From positions 1-50,201 of the IMG/VR virus record IMGVR_UViG_3300025155_000005: a stretch of DNA of 50,201 nucleotides; one strand, given 5' to 3'. This DNA is from a virus. This document shows, in pieces, positions 5,978 through 13,420 of this stretch; position 1 is the first letter of the stretch, and each line of letters starts with the position of its first letter. The translations under genes were made by a program, and so were the position numbers. The notes below the pieces were generated by a model that saw nothing but the letters and a program-made list of their open reading frames with translations, searched no databases and was not told the origin of the DNA.

Positions 5978-6750
5978 CCGTCGGGTTTCTTCCGCTTGAG
6001 CGGGTTGTCCGCCGCTCCACTCACGGCGGCAAGGCGGCCACACTCGGACGGCTGCTACGCGCGGGCCTACCCGTCCCGCCCGGCCTTGCGATCTCACCCG
6101 GCCAGAGTCCGCGCGGGGACCCAGTAGTAACGGCCATCCTGGCCCTTCAAAATGGTAAGGGCGCACAGATCCCTCTTGCTGTGCGGTCTTCAGCCGTAGG
6201 TGAAGACGGACGTGACGCATCCTACGCGGGGCGGTTTGAGTCAGTGCTCGGCTGCTATACGTTTTCTGAGGCGTGCGCAGCGGCAGAGCTCGTCCGCACG
6301 TCGGCGTCTGCGGCGCGAGTCGCCGCGTATCAAGAAAGAAAGAAGGGCGACACTGCGCCAGTGCGCGTGGGCGTAATCTTCCAACGGCTCGTCAACGCGA
6401 CGCACTCGGCCGTGGTTTTCACGCGACATCCCATGCCGACCGGACCGAGCGATCCCGACGATGTCGTCGTTGAGGTGACGGAGGGGCTAGGCGATCGGCT
6501 GGTCAGCGGTCGGGTTGAGCCGGCGACCTGGGAATACGGACGCGACGACAAGCTGTGGGCGCATCGCGCCGGTCCAATGATTGAGGTGCCGGCGCGGAAT
6601 CAGCTGGTGCAGCTGGCGCTGAAATGCGAGAAAGTGATCCGCGCGCCAGCCGACGTAGAAGCGACTTTTGACGGCGAGATGTGGTGGATCGTACAAGCGC
6701 GACCGATCACCACGCTGCCGAAGCCGCGGCGGAAGGGGACACGGAAATGA
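5974..6750 (+). CDS. Dikinase-type ATP-binding domain protein (PPDK/PEPS N-domain, 258 aa)
   Basis: The start is GTG 5974, overlapping the previous stop, with GGAGG 11 nt upstream. The sequence follows the ATP-binding domain of pyruvate phosphate dikinase/PEP synthase (PF01326-like). It shows GGKAATLGRLLRAGLPVPPG near residue 17, LAVRSSAVGEDGRDASYAG near 65, an SAVVFTRHP(M) strand near 145, VVEVTEGLGDRLVSGRVEP near 165, and the terminal EMWWIVQARPITT, the conserved WxxQARPIT-type strand. Family members phosphorylate a swivel His using ATP. At 258 residues it is shorter than usual. It stands alone, so it must act on the swivel protein encoded just upstream. An ATGA overlap couples it to the next gene. 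Confidence 0.88.
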   Translation: MTVGFLPLERVVRRSTHGGKAATLGRLLRAGLPVPPGLAISPGQSPRGDPVVTAILALQNGKGAQIPLAVRSSAVGEDGRDASYAGRFESVLGCYTFSEACAAAELVRTSASAARVAAYQERKKGDTAPVRVGVIFQRLVNATHSAVVFTRHPMPTGPSDPDDVVVEVTEGLGDRLVSGRVEPATWEYGRDDKLWAHRAGPMIEVPARNQLVQLALKCEKVIRAPADVEATFDGEMWWIVQARPITTLPKPRRKGTRK

Positions 6751-8039
6751 GCCCACGGGCGGCAAAGATCATCGAAGTTACGATGGAACAAGTTGCTAGT
6801 CTCGGTCTTCCTAAGGGCGCGGTTATTGTTGGGGAGGACCCGGCGAGTGGCGTCTTCAAGGTGCAGCTCTCGGCGGTGAAGGGACCTGAAGCGCTCGCAG
6901 AGGCGCTGCCAGTACCGCCTCCGCCTCCTCCGTTCGTTAAAGGCCCGGAGCCGGCCGATGGACTCGCTGGATCGCCGTGTGCCGGCTGCGGCAAGATCGT
7001 TAAGAAAGGCGAAATAATCGTTTGGGGCGGAACGAACTTCAAGGTCGCTCACCAGAAGTGCGTAAGCTCCGGGACGCATTTCATGTCAGCAGCAGAAGCC
7101 GTCGCGCTTGGTGGGATGCTTAAGTCTCTTCAGGAAGAGGAGCAGGAAGAGGAGCAGGAGGAGGAGGAGGAGGAGGAAGAAGAAGAGGAGGAAGAGCCCG
7201 ACCCCAACATCTGCCCGGATTGCGGCGCGTTAACCTGCGATGGCTGTGGTAACTTCAACTGCGCTTGCACATGTGATGGCGGTGACGGTGAGGAGCCCAG
7301 TCCAGAAGCGCCGCCGTCAGGCGTCAACCCCTCGGACTACGCCGAGCCTGACATGCTTGGACTTCATGCAATCTATGACCTGTGGGAGCTGCCAACGGTG
7401 TTGCTCCCAAAGGAGGCGTCTGATTTCTACCTGCTGGAGTACCTGGGCTCTGTTCTAGAGCATCCTGAAGCGCGAGAGCTGCAAGCTGCGCAGGTCGCTC
7501 GCCTTGCGCCGGTGTTGGCGAACTACACAAACTTTGCTCTCGGCGGCGAGCTTCGACACGTCATCCGGTATACCAAGTGGGTAGATCTTCCGGATAGCTA
7601 CCAGAAGTTTTACCCCGACCCGAATATCGACCTGGGGCTGCATCTCGCACTACACCGTCCGGTTGCGTGGCGCGGCTGGCACGGCGTTTGGGTTCGTCAC
7701 GGAGTTGACGCGATCTGCGCTGCGGAGGAAATGTTCCGTGATTTCTTCGAGCGCTCGACGAGCTACGGAGGCCCCGCGTGGAGCCGAATCGCCAAGACGC
7801 TCGCGGACTACTTGAAGGGAGTGCTGCGGCCCAAGCTCTTCGTCGACCGCGTGTGGTCGATTCAGCATAACGGCGGCACACTGCTGAATAAGGCGCCGCA
7901 GCGGCTTCTCGGGCTGGAGCTGCTTGGCAGTATTCTGGACGCACAGAAGTCCGGTGATCTGGCGACACTTCGGACCTACGCAAGCTCTGGTGTCGTTCGC
8001 TTGTACCTCAAACTAGTGGAACATGAGGAGGGGTCGTGA
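6747..8039 (+). CDS. Cys-rich, poly-Glu protein of the phosphotransfer cassette (430 aa)
   Basis: ATG overlaps the previous stop (ATGA). Residues 1-75 are unassigned, with a PPPPPP stretch. Residues about 75-110 carry CAGCGKIVKKGE and a later HQKC, a LIM/zinc-ribbon-like set. A Glu/Gln run of more than 20 residues (DNA 7131-7199) follows. Then comes a dense Cys cluster (CPDCGALTCDGCGNFNCACTC) and a helical C-terminal domain of about 230 residues containing FVDRVWSIQHNGGTLLNKA. No enzyme family is recognised. Being third of four overlapping genes, it may be the phosphate acceptor or the specificity subunit of the cassette; this is inference. The GAGGAG microsatellite could vary in length between isolates. 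Confidence 0.75.
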   Translation: MSPRAAKIIEVTMEQVASLGLPKGAVIVGEDPASGVFKVQLSAVKGPEALAEALPVPPPPPPFVKGPEPADGLAGSPCAGCGKIVKKGEIIVWGGTNFKVAHQKCVSSGTHFMSAAEAVALGGMLKSLQEEEQEEEQEEEEEEEEEEEEEPDPNICPDCGALTCDGCGNFNCACTCDGGDGEEPSPEAPPSGVNPSDYAEPDMLGLHAIYDLWELPTVLLPKEASDFYLLEYLGSVLEHPEARELQAAQVARLAPVLANYTNFALGGELRHVIRYTKWVDLPDSYQKFYPDPNIDLGLHLALHRPVAWRGWHGVWVRHGVDAICAAEEMFRDFFERSTSYGGPAWSRIAKTLADYLKGVLRPKLFVDRVWSIQHNGGTLLNKAPQRLLGLELLGSILDAQKSGDLATLRTYASSGVVRLYLKLVEHEEGS

Positions 8040-9322
8040 TGGGACGCAAGAAGAAGCGCAACAAAGGGACGATCTACTATAACGGGGAGGAAGCCCTGAT
8101 CGACTACATCGACGACGACCCCTGCCGGACCTGCGGCGCGATCCCTACGAAGGCGTGGCCGCGAGAGGACCTGGAGTCCTGGGATGATGGGGTCTGCCCG
8201 AAGTGCATGACCGTACATCCTGACTCCGTAGTGGAGGATGCGACGTACTGGAACGAGGACTACGGATACGGAGGCGGACAGGTCTACGCTGCCTATAAGG
8301 CATGCACTCACGACGGCTCTCCGGTTCAGCTCATGCCAGGGGCGCAGCTGTACGCGTACTCATCGCGAAGCACAAAAGGACTGCCGGACGTCGACTACTT
8401 CATCGCGCTATCGTATAACTGGACTGACGACGGCGACGGGCTGCTGATGGCGCCCGGCGTGCCGTTCATGTCGGCATCGGTGACGTCAGGGCCGAAGTAC
8501 ATCTACCTGGCAACACCCGATCATGGAGTCATCCGCAATATCGGGTTGTTTATCGACCTTGTCGAGTGGGCTGTCGAGCAGGCGCTTGGCGGCAAGCGCG
8601 TCGGTGTGGGGTGCATGGGCGGGCACGGCCGAACCGGCACGTTCCTTTCTGCTGCGCTGCTCGCCGCGAATCCGACCTGGAACGCAAAGGAAGCTGTCGA
8701 GTTCCTGCGGGCTCAATACTGCAAGGACGCGGTTGAGAGCGAGTCGCAGGTGGACCTGCTTGTGGCGCTCGCCGAGATCGTGTGGACGGACAAGCCCAAG
8801 GTGGCAGACCCGGTTGCGCAGGTGAAAGCCTACCTTGCGAAACAGGACGCGGATCGGGAGGTTGAGCGCAAGGCGAAAGCCGTGTCCTATACCATGTCTG
8901 GTGCATCGCTGAACACCGGACCGTACCCGAAGCGAGTGCGCATCAAGACCGGACTGCCTGGAGGGTTCTTGGCGCCGATGTGGGGGCTGGAGGTCGCTGT
9001 CGAGAGCTGGGGGTACACAAAGGGCGCGGTCGTCGTCCGGCGCCCGGACGGAGGAACCGCATCTGTCTTTCCAGTTGAGTACGACGTAACGGTCCCAGCT
9101 GACGAGCCGAAAGGTAAAAGCTTCTCAGGGCGCTGGATTCGCTGCACGCACCCCCCGTACACGGAGTACCAGGTACTGCGAGTCGGATACGCCTCTGACT
9201 CTGTGATCGTGCTTGGCATCACCGGCGGTGAGCTAGAGTACCTAGCTTCGGAGTATGAGTTCATCGCCAAGCCAACGGTGAAAACGTTCCCTGGCAAGAT
9301 CATGCGAGTCATCAAGCCCTGA
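8039..9322 (+). CDS. Tyrosine/dual-specificity phosphatase-like protein (427 aa)
   Basis: ATG 8039 overlaps the previous stop; GTG 8036 is an in-frame alternative, and GAGGAGG lies upstream. An N-terminal zinc ribbon (CRTCG, then CPKC) is followed by a domain with the PTP signature C-x5-R: VGVGCMGGHGRTGTF, Cys near residue 191. A helix follows, as in dual-specificity phosphatases. The residue before the catalytic Cys is Gly instead of the usual His. A WTDDGDG segment near residue 125 could supply the general acid. The C-terminal 140 residues look beta-rich and unassigned. As the last gene of the cassette it could remove the phosphate that the dikinase pair adds; phosphatase activity is family inference. 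Confidence 0.78.
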   Translation: MGRKKKRNKGTIYYNGEEALIDYIDDDPCRTCGAIPTKAWPREDLESWDDGVCPKCMTVHPDSVVEDATYWNEDYGYGGGQVYAAYKACTHDGSPVQLMPGAQLYAYSSRSTKGLPDVDYFIALSYNWTDDGDGLLMAPGVPFMSASVTSGPKYIYLATPDHGVIRNIGLFIDLVEWAVEQALGGKRVGVGCMGGHGRTGTFLSAALLAANPTWNAKEAVEFLRAQYCKDAVESESQVDLLVALAEIVWTDKPKVADPVAQVKAYLAKQDADREVERKAKAVSYTMSGASLNTGPYPKRVRIKTGLPGGFLAPMWGLEVAVESWGYTKGAVVVRRPDGGTASVFPVEYDVTVPADEPKGKSFSGRWIRCTHPPYTEYQVLRVGYASDSVIVLGITGGELEYLASEYEFIAKPTVKTFPGKIMRVIKP

Positions 9323-9328
9323 GTGGGC

Positions 9329-9357
9329 TTGCAAGCCGGGCGCGGGGGTGGTACGCT
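9329..9357 (+). promoter_or_regulatory. Promoter overlapping a CTTGCAAG site
   Basis: TTGCAA (9329-9334), which is the core of CTTGCAAG (9328-9335), lies exactly 17 bp from TACGCT (9352-9357). The start would be near 9364 and the next gene begins at 9382 after GGGAGGTCCGT. It opens the zinc-ribbon cluster directly after the phosphotransfer cassette. Confidence 0.6.
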
Positions 9358-9381
9358 AGAGATCCTTCATGGGAGGTCCGT

Positions 9382-9564
9382 ATGACAAAGGCCAGGCAGG
9401 CACTGCGGTACACCATCTTCGAGTGTCCGAAGTGTTCTCGTCACGCGACTGCACTGGCTCGTCAGCATTCGTGCCGGGGCGGCGTGCCGCGAGATGATGA
9501 GAGCACCATCCCGCCGCATGACGCGGTATGGATGAAGCCTATCGGCGAGACCGACCGGCTATGA
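9382..9564 (+). CDS. Small zinc-ribbon protein (60 aa)
   Basis: ATG 9382 with GGGAGG upstream, first gene after the promoter at 9329-9357. It contains CPKCSRHATALARQHSC, a Cys/His set suggesting a zinc ribbon, followed by an acidic and proline-containing tail ending DAVWMKPIGETDRL. No specific family is assigned. ATGA overlap with the following gene. Confidence 0.65.
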   Translation: MTKARQALRYTIFECPKCSRHATALARQHSCRGGVPRDDESTIPPHDAVWMKPIGETDRL

Positions 9565-9887
9565 GCGATCTAGAGGAGGACAGATCCGACCTGCGCGCTC
9601 AACATCTTCAACTGATCTTCGGCCAAGAAGTAGCGCTTATGCTCCCCGTGCTTCGGCTGCTCATCACGCAGGTCCCTGAAGACGAGCGGCGTCTTGACTT
9701 TATGCTGGCGAGAGCGACGGCGCTGTCGCTTCTCGGGCTGCGAGTCGCACAGCGCGTGCTGCTGCAGGTGCGGGTGCCAGTCGAGGAGACGGACGCGACA
9801 CTGCATGGGATCTTGGAGTATCTGCACAATCAGATCTGCGGGACCTCGTGGTCTCTCGACAAGGAGCCGCCGCATGGCGACGGGTGA
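9561..9887 (+). CDS. Helical protein of unknown function (108 aa)
   Basis: ATG 9561 overlaps the upstream stop. The product is helical and leucine-rich (ALMLPVLRLLITQVPEDERR, then ATALSLLGLRVAQRVLLQVR), ending HGDG. It is amphipathic rather than clearly membrane-spanning. No motif is recognised. Its 3' end contains AAGGAG, the SD for the gene at 9874, and overlaps that gene by 14 bases. Confidence 0.6.
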   Translation: MSDLEEDRSDLRAQHLQLIFGQEVALMLPVLRLLITQVPEDERRLDFMLARATALSLLGLRVAQRVLLQVRVPVEETDATLHGILEYLHNQICGTSWSLDKEPPHGDG

Positions 9888-10230
9888 GCCGACAATTCGA
9901 TGTATACGATGCGGCGAGTGGGTCGCGGTGCGGAACCTTGTCGTGCATCCCTACACCGGCTTGGCACATTGTCCGGCCTGTTCGACGCCGCTCGCACCAG
10001 CAGCAAACATCTACGCAGCGACCGGGGTCAATCCGACCGGACAGCATACGGGTTTCGATTACACGCTGAGTACGTGGCCGGAGGGGGCCGCGGGCGAGTC
10101 GCTTCGTAGCCTGCAGGAGTCGGGAGAGCTTGTCGTTGTCGACCTTGGCTTGCAAGCTGTGCCACGGTACGGCATCTGTATCTTACATGGAGGAGGAGCC
10201 CGAGATGCCCCAAAGCAGCATGGACGGTGA
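9874..10230 (+). CDS. Zinc-ribbon protein (118 aa)
   Basis: ATG 9874 preceded by AAGGAGCCGCCGC. The N-terminus has CIRCGEWVAVRNLVVHP and then CPACSTPLAP, a CxxC...CxxC zinc ribbon within 45 residues. A beta-like segment with STWPEGAAGESLRSLQESGE follows, and the product ends in a Gly/His-rich tail. A CTTGCAAG site (10,149-10,156) lies within its 3' part, with a possible promoter (TTGGCT, 17 bp, TACGGC) for the next gene. Confidence 0.65.
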   Translation: MATGEPTIRCIRCGEWVAVRNLVVHPYTGLAHCPACSTPLAPAANIYAATGVNPTGQHTGFDYTLSTWPEGAAGESLRSLQESGELVVVDLGLQAVPRYGICILHGGGARDAPKQHGR

Positions 10231-10450
10231 GATGCAGCTACGGATACTGCGGCTCGACCAGGGCATCCTCGCCGCGATGCGGTGGCTGAACGCGCTTGAT
10301 GACGTGTTGACTCGCGCAGAGGAGCTGGGAGCAGGCATCCCGGCGGGGAACGTCTCCGAAATCCGTACCTACCTGGAATACATCGTTGTCGAGCTCGACC
10401 GCGTGGACCCCGTTCGCACGCCTGAGGAGGTGTACAGTGGTTCGCTGTGA
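10205..10450 (+). CDS. Small helical protein (81 aa)
   Basis: ATG 10,205 is chosen because GGAGGAGGAG lies immediately upstream; ATG 10,187 is an in-frame alternative. The product (MQLRILRLDQGILAAMRWLN, then ALDDVLTRAEELGAG) looks like a two- or three-helix bundle. No family is recognised. It overlaps the previous gene by 26 bases and the next by 14 bases. Confidence 0.6.
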   Translation: MPQSSMDGEMQLRILRLDQGILAAMRWLNALDDVLTRAEELGAGIPAGNVSEIRTYLEYIVVELDRVDPVRTPEEVYSGSL

Positions 10451-10595
10451 TGAGTGCCGAGAGCCGATTGGGGAGGCAGAAGTCGAGGACGCCCTGGCCG
10501 AGACGGGCTATGCGGGCTTTCGAGCGGAGGACCTGCGGTACGTCACGATCATCTGCGGGGATTGTAGCGGAAACGGGCGGGCCGAAGCACAATGA
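10437..10595 (+). CDS. Tiny zinc-finger protein, GTG start (52 aa)
   Basis: GTG 10,437 follows GAGGAGGTGTACA. The product starts VVRCDECREPIGEAEVEDAL and ends with CGDCSGNGRAEAQ, giving two CxxC pairs about 30 residues apart, a complete zinc ribbon. Such tiny ribbons often sit beside replication genes in phages; this one overlaps the primase-helicase start by ATGA. Confidence 0.65.
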   Translation: MVRCDECREPIGEAEVEDALAETGYAGFRAEDLRYVTIICGDCSGNGRAEAQ

Positions 10596-13216
10596 GCCGC
10601 GCGTTCTTTGACGTCCTCTTCGGGCAGATCCCGAAGGGCGCGGCTATCGAGATCAGGTACAAGGCCGATCCCGAGCGCGACCTCGGCATCAACAAGGCGG
10701 TCAAGCCGTTCAAGCGGTGGTATGAGTCCGTCGACGCGCTGCCGGAGGAATGGCGCGACGATGCGCATGTCTTCTTCGGCGTCGCCTTGCGGCAGAAAGG
10801 CAAGAGCGACCCGATCCTCTGGCCTGTGCTGTGGGCGGATGCGGACAGCTGGGACGATGCCTCCCGTGGGCTGGACTCTGGCGTAGTCCCTCCGCCTACA
10901 GCCATTGTCAAGAGCGGCCAGGGCTATCATCTGTACTGGCGGCTCGCGGCGCCGCTGCTCGACAAGGCACAGGTGTTCCAGCTGGTACGGGCGATTCAAG
11001 AAGCTCTCGGCGCCGACCCTCGCGCCGCAGAGCCCGCTCGCCTGCTGCGCGTGCCGGGCACATGGAACGTGAAGTACGGACCGCCGCTACGAGCCGAGCT
11101 GGTCGAGCTGCATCCGGACCGGGTCTACGACGCCGCCGCCTTCGGCGAGCTCCCGGTATCTGAGCGCACAGCCTGGTCGGGGAACATCGAGCCCATCGTG
11201 GCCGAACCGCTGCCGTGGGAGATCGCCGCGGCGCACCTGCCGCTTGACCTGAAGCAGCTCGCATGGGCCGGCACACAAGAGGATGTGAAAGCACAGCTGA
11301 AGGACGGCGAGGGCAGCTGGTCCGACCTGGACTGGGCGCTCGCGGCTCGGCTGGCGAAGGCCGGCTTCTCGAAGGCGCAGGTCAAGGGCTTCTTCACCAG
11401 CAACCCGGAGATGGCCGTGAGCCGGCGGTTCAAGCACGGCCATCCGATGCTTGAGGCTGAGGAGTACCTGCATCGGACCATTCACAACGCGTTTGAGGAG
11501 ATCGAGCGTGAGCAGGCAGCGGCCAGGGCAGCAGGGCAGGTGGGGTTCACGGTGCGTGGGGGCGAGCTCTATGCCCTCGGCCCTAAAGGCGAGCCTCGGG
11601 TCGTTGCCAATTTCGACGCCGAGCCACTCTCTATTGTGGAGGGTGTGGGCGCAGGGATCGAGACGCACCTGCGACGGCATGACGGCCACGAGCGTACTGT
11701 CTTCCTAGACGCGCGCGCGACTTCCAGCAAGATGCTCTTCAAGCAAACGGTCGGCTCGACCTTCGTGTGGAAGGGGAGCGACGGGGATCTCACGGCGTTC
11801 CATGACTACTTGCTCCGCAAACGTCCAGATCTTCCAGTCAAGCTCGGCACGCGCATCCTGGGCTGGCACTACGAGGGGCCGCGGCCCATACTCGTTGCCA
11901 GCAACGCCGCGTGGGACCGAGAGGGCTACCAGGCGGCCCCCGAAATCATCTACCGAGGACGGGAGGTCTGGACTCTCGTCGACGAACCGGAGTGGCGAGA
12001 GCAGGCGAAGCGCGTGCTCGCGCTTCTCCTGCATCTGCACGAGCCCGAGACCGTCTGGGCTCTGCTCGGCTGGACGATGACGACCTTCCTCACGCCGCAC
12101 GTCCGACAGGCGAGAGGCGGCAACCCGTCTGAGGCCGGCGAGTTCAGCGGCGTGTGGCTGTGGGGCGAGCAGGGCGGCGGCAAGAGCCGCACGGCGGGCC
12201 AGTTCCTCCGCCTGACGGCGAGCCCCTTCCTGAACCTCTCCGGCGGGGCGACAGTGGCCGGGCTGCAAGCCGTGGTCGCGGAGACGAACACGCTCCCCGT
12301 GTTCATTGACGACCCGAAGAAGATGTTCCGCCGACTGAAGGAGGGGGATACTAGCTTCCAGGACGTGCTGCATTATGCGTTCGGCGGGTCCCCCGTCCGC
12401 AAGGGGACGAAGGATCTGAGCGGCGCACAGGTGCAGCCGATGCTGGCGCCGTGCCTGGGCACGAGCGAGCAGGCGATGGAGCGCGACCCGGCGTTCGGCG
12501 AGCGCTACCTGCAGATCCCCGTCAGCAAGTCGTACAAACTGAAGCACGGCGAGACGGCCGAGGCTATCGAACGTCTGTTCGACTGGCCGCTGGAACGCTT
12601 GGCCTACGGGTTCTTCCGCTGGGTGTGGGACGTCGACGTGCCTGCCGCCTGGACTCGGGCTCTGTCTCTTTCAGCTCCTCTTCAGGCGGCGGGCGCGCAG
12701 GACCGTATCCGCAAGTCCATCGCCCAGATCCTCATGGGTCTGGAGATCGCCGCGGAGATCGGGGAGCTGGACTACGGGCTGTCGTACTCCGGCATCGCTG
12801 AGGCGCTGTGGCAGGCGAGCTACAAGGACCGCGGCCACGATCCCCGAGCGGTGTACTCGGAGCGACTGCGTGAGCTGGTTGAGCTGCTGTGGAACCTTAT
12901 CAGCGAAGGCAAGATGCACGAAGGGGTGGACTTCCGCGTTGTCGGCGACGCGCTCTTCGTGCCGGTGACGCGCCTGCTCCACCTTGTCGAACAGAACAGC
13001 CGCTTCGACACGATGCCGTTCACCCGGACGACCACGCATAACCTGCTGAACTCGAACCTGGGCGAGATCGTCTCCGGCTTTCGCCGGGAGCGGTTCCAGG
13101 GCGGAGCCGGCAACGAGCCGCAGTGCGTTGTGTTCAACCTGTCGGCGATCGAGAAGCAGATGGGCCTGACCGAGCGGCCGTGGCTTGCGACGCGGGGCTT
13201 GCAAGTGATAGACTGA
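10592..13216 (+). CDS. Primase-polymerase/helicase fusion (replication initiator, 874 aa)
   Basis: ATG overlaps the previous stop. The first 200 residues resemble an archaeo-eukaryotic primase domain: WADADSW near residue 83 (metal-binding DxD), SGQGYHLYWRL near 109 (sxH), and LRVPGTWNVKYG near 153. After a linker (PriCT-like helices, 230-310), the C-terminal half carries an SF3/D5-like ATPase. This has WLWGEQGGGKSRTAGQF near 522 (Walker A) and PVFIDDPKKMF near 568 (Walker B). Such proteins synthesise primers and unwind DNA at the fork. No RNA polymerase or separate helicase loader is present, so this is the probable initiator. It ends in the CTTGCAAG promoter at 13,185-13,214. Confidence 0.85.
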   Translation: MSRAFFDVLFGQIPKGAAIEIRYKADPERDLGINKAVKPFKRWYESVDALPEEWRDDAHVFFGVALRQKGKSDPILWPVLWADADSWDDASRGLDSGVVPPPTAIVKSGQGYHLYWRLAAPLLDKAQVFQLVRAIQEALGADPRAAEPARLLRVPGTWNVKYGPPLRAELVELHPDRVYDAAAFGELPVSERTAWSGNIEPIVAEPLPWEIAAAHLPLDLKQLAWAGTQEDVKAQLKDGEGSWSDLDWALAARLAKAGFSKAQVKGFFTSNPEMAVSRRFKHGHPMLEAEEYLHRTIHNAFEEIEREQAAARAAGQVGFTVRGGELYALGPKGEPRVVANFDAEPLSIVEGVGAGIETHLRRHDGHERTVFLDARATSSKMLFKQTVGSTFVWKGSDGDLTAFHDYLLRKRPDLPVKLGTRILGWHYEGPRPILVASNAAWDREGYQAAPEIIYRGREVWTLVDEPEWREQAKRVLALLLHLHEPETVWALLGWTMTTFLTPHVRQARGGNPSEAGEFSGVWLWGEQGGGKSRTAGQFLRLTASPFLNLSGGATVAGLQAVVAETNTLPVFIDDPKKMFRRLKEGDTSFQDVLHYAFGGSPVRKGTKDLSGAQVQPMLAPCLGTSEQAMERDPAFGERYLQIPVSKSYKLKHGETAEAIERLFDWPLERLAYGFFRWVWDVDVPAAWTRALSLSAPLQAAGAQDRIRKSIAQILMGLEIAAEIGELDYGLSYSGIAEALWQASYKDRGHDPRAVYSERLRELVELLWNLISEGKMHEGVDFRVVGDALFVPVTRLLHLVEQNSRFDTMPFTRTTTHNLLNSNLGEIVSGFRRERFQGGAGNEPQCVVFNLSAIEKQMGLTERPWLATRGLQVID
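13185..13214 (+). promoter_or_regulatory. Promoter with CTTGCAAG operator in the spacer
   Basis: TTGCGA (13,185-13,190), an 18-bp spacer containing CTTGCAAG (13,198-13,205), and TAGACT (13,209-13,214) with an extended TGA. The expected start is at about 13,221, exactly where the 11-bp closing stem of the structured RNA begins. Confidence 0.6.
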
Positions 13217-13220
13217 TGAT

Positions 13221-13306
13221 GAGGCGAGCAGGGATGGCTCCCTTAACAGTCAAGGCTGACCTTGAGCATCCCGTAGGGCGATAAAGGGGGCGAAGCTGCT
13301 CGCTTC
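13221..13306 (+). ncRNA. Structured RNA/leader candidate (86 nt)
   Basis: GAGGCGAGCAG (13,221-13,231) pairs with CTGCTCGCTTC (13,296-13,306) to form an 11-bp closing stem with one G-U. Inside, GGAT-GCTC (13,232-13,235 and 13,237-13,240, one bulged G) pairs with GAGC-ATCC (13,264-13,271). AAGG/CCTT closes a CTGA tetraloop (13,252-13,263). The 3' half (GTAGGGCGATAAAGGGGGCG) is purine-rich and unpaired. The RNA would start at a matching promoter and precedes a GGGAGGAGG SD at about 13,317. It may be a riboswitch-like leader or a small RNA; no known family is recognised. Confidence 0.55.
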
Positions 13307-13333
13307 AGACCTGCATGGGAGGAGGTGGGCGCA

Positions 13334-13420
13334 GTGGATGGGCTACATCCGTGGTACGTCGAGCTCTTTGAACTCCTCATCTTCGTCTTTCTACAGCTGC
13401 GGACGCTGAGGTGGGCGTAG
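13334..13420 (+). CDS. Leader peptide candidate (28 aa)
   Basis: GTG 13,334 stands behind a very strong SD (GGGAGGAGGTGGGCGCA). The 28-codon product (VDGLHPWYVELFELLIFVFL, then QLRTLRWA) is hydrophobic enough for one membrane segment. It overlaps the start of the helicase gene by 10 bases. It may be a real small membrane protein or simply a coupling leader that brings ribosomes to GTG 13,411. Confidence 0.45.
   Translation: MDGLHPWYVELFELLIFVFLQLRTLRWA

Noticed and set aside
7131-7199. GAGGAG microsatellite as a sequencing artefact
   Set aside because: The frame stays open through it and it codes a plausible acidic run, so it is kept as part of the gene.
10148-10200. Promoter at the CTTGCAAG site 10,149 (TTGGCT, 17 bp, TACGGC)
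   Set aside because: The -10 is poor and the next gene is well coupled, so it is mentioned only as a possibility.
11705-12547. Long minus-strand frame opposite the primase-helicase
   Set aside because: Antisense shadow of a gene with clear Walker motifs; no SD and His/Arg/Ala-rich product.
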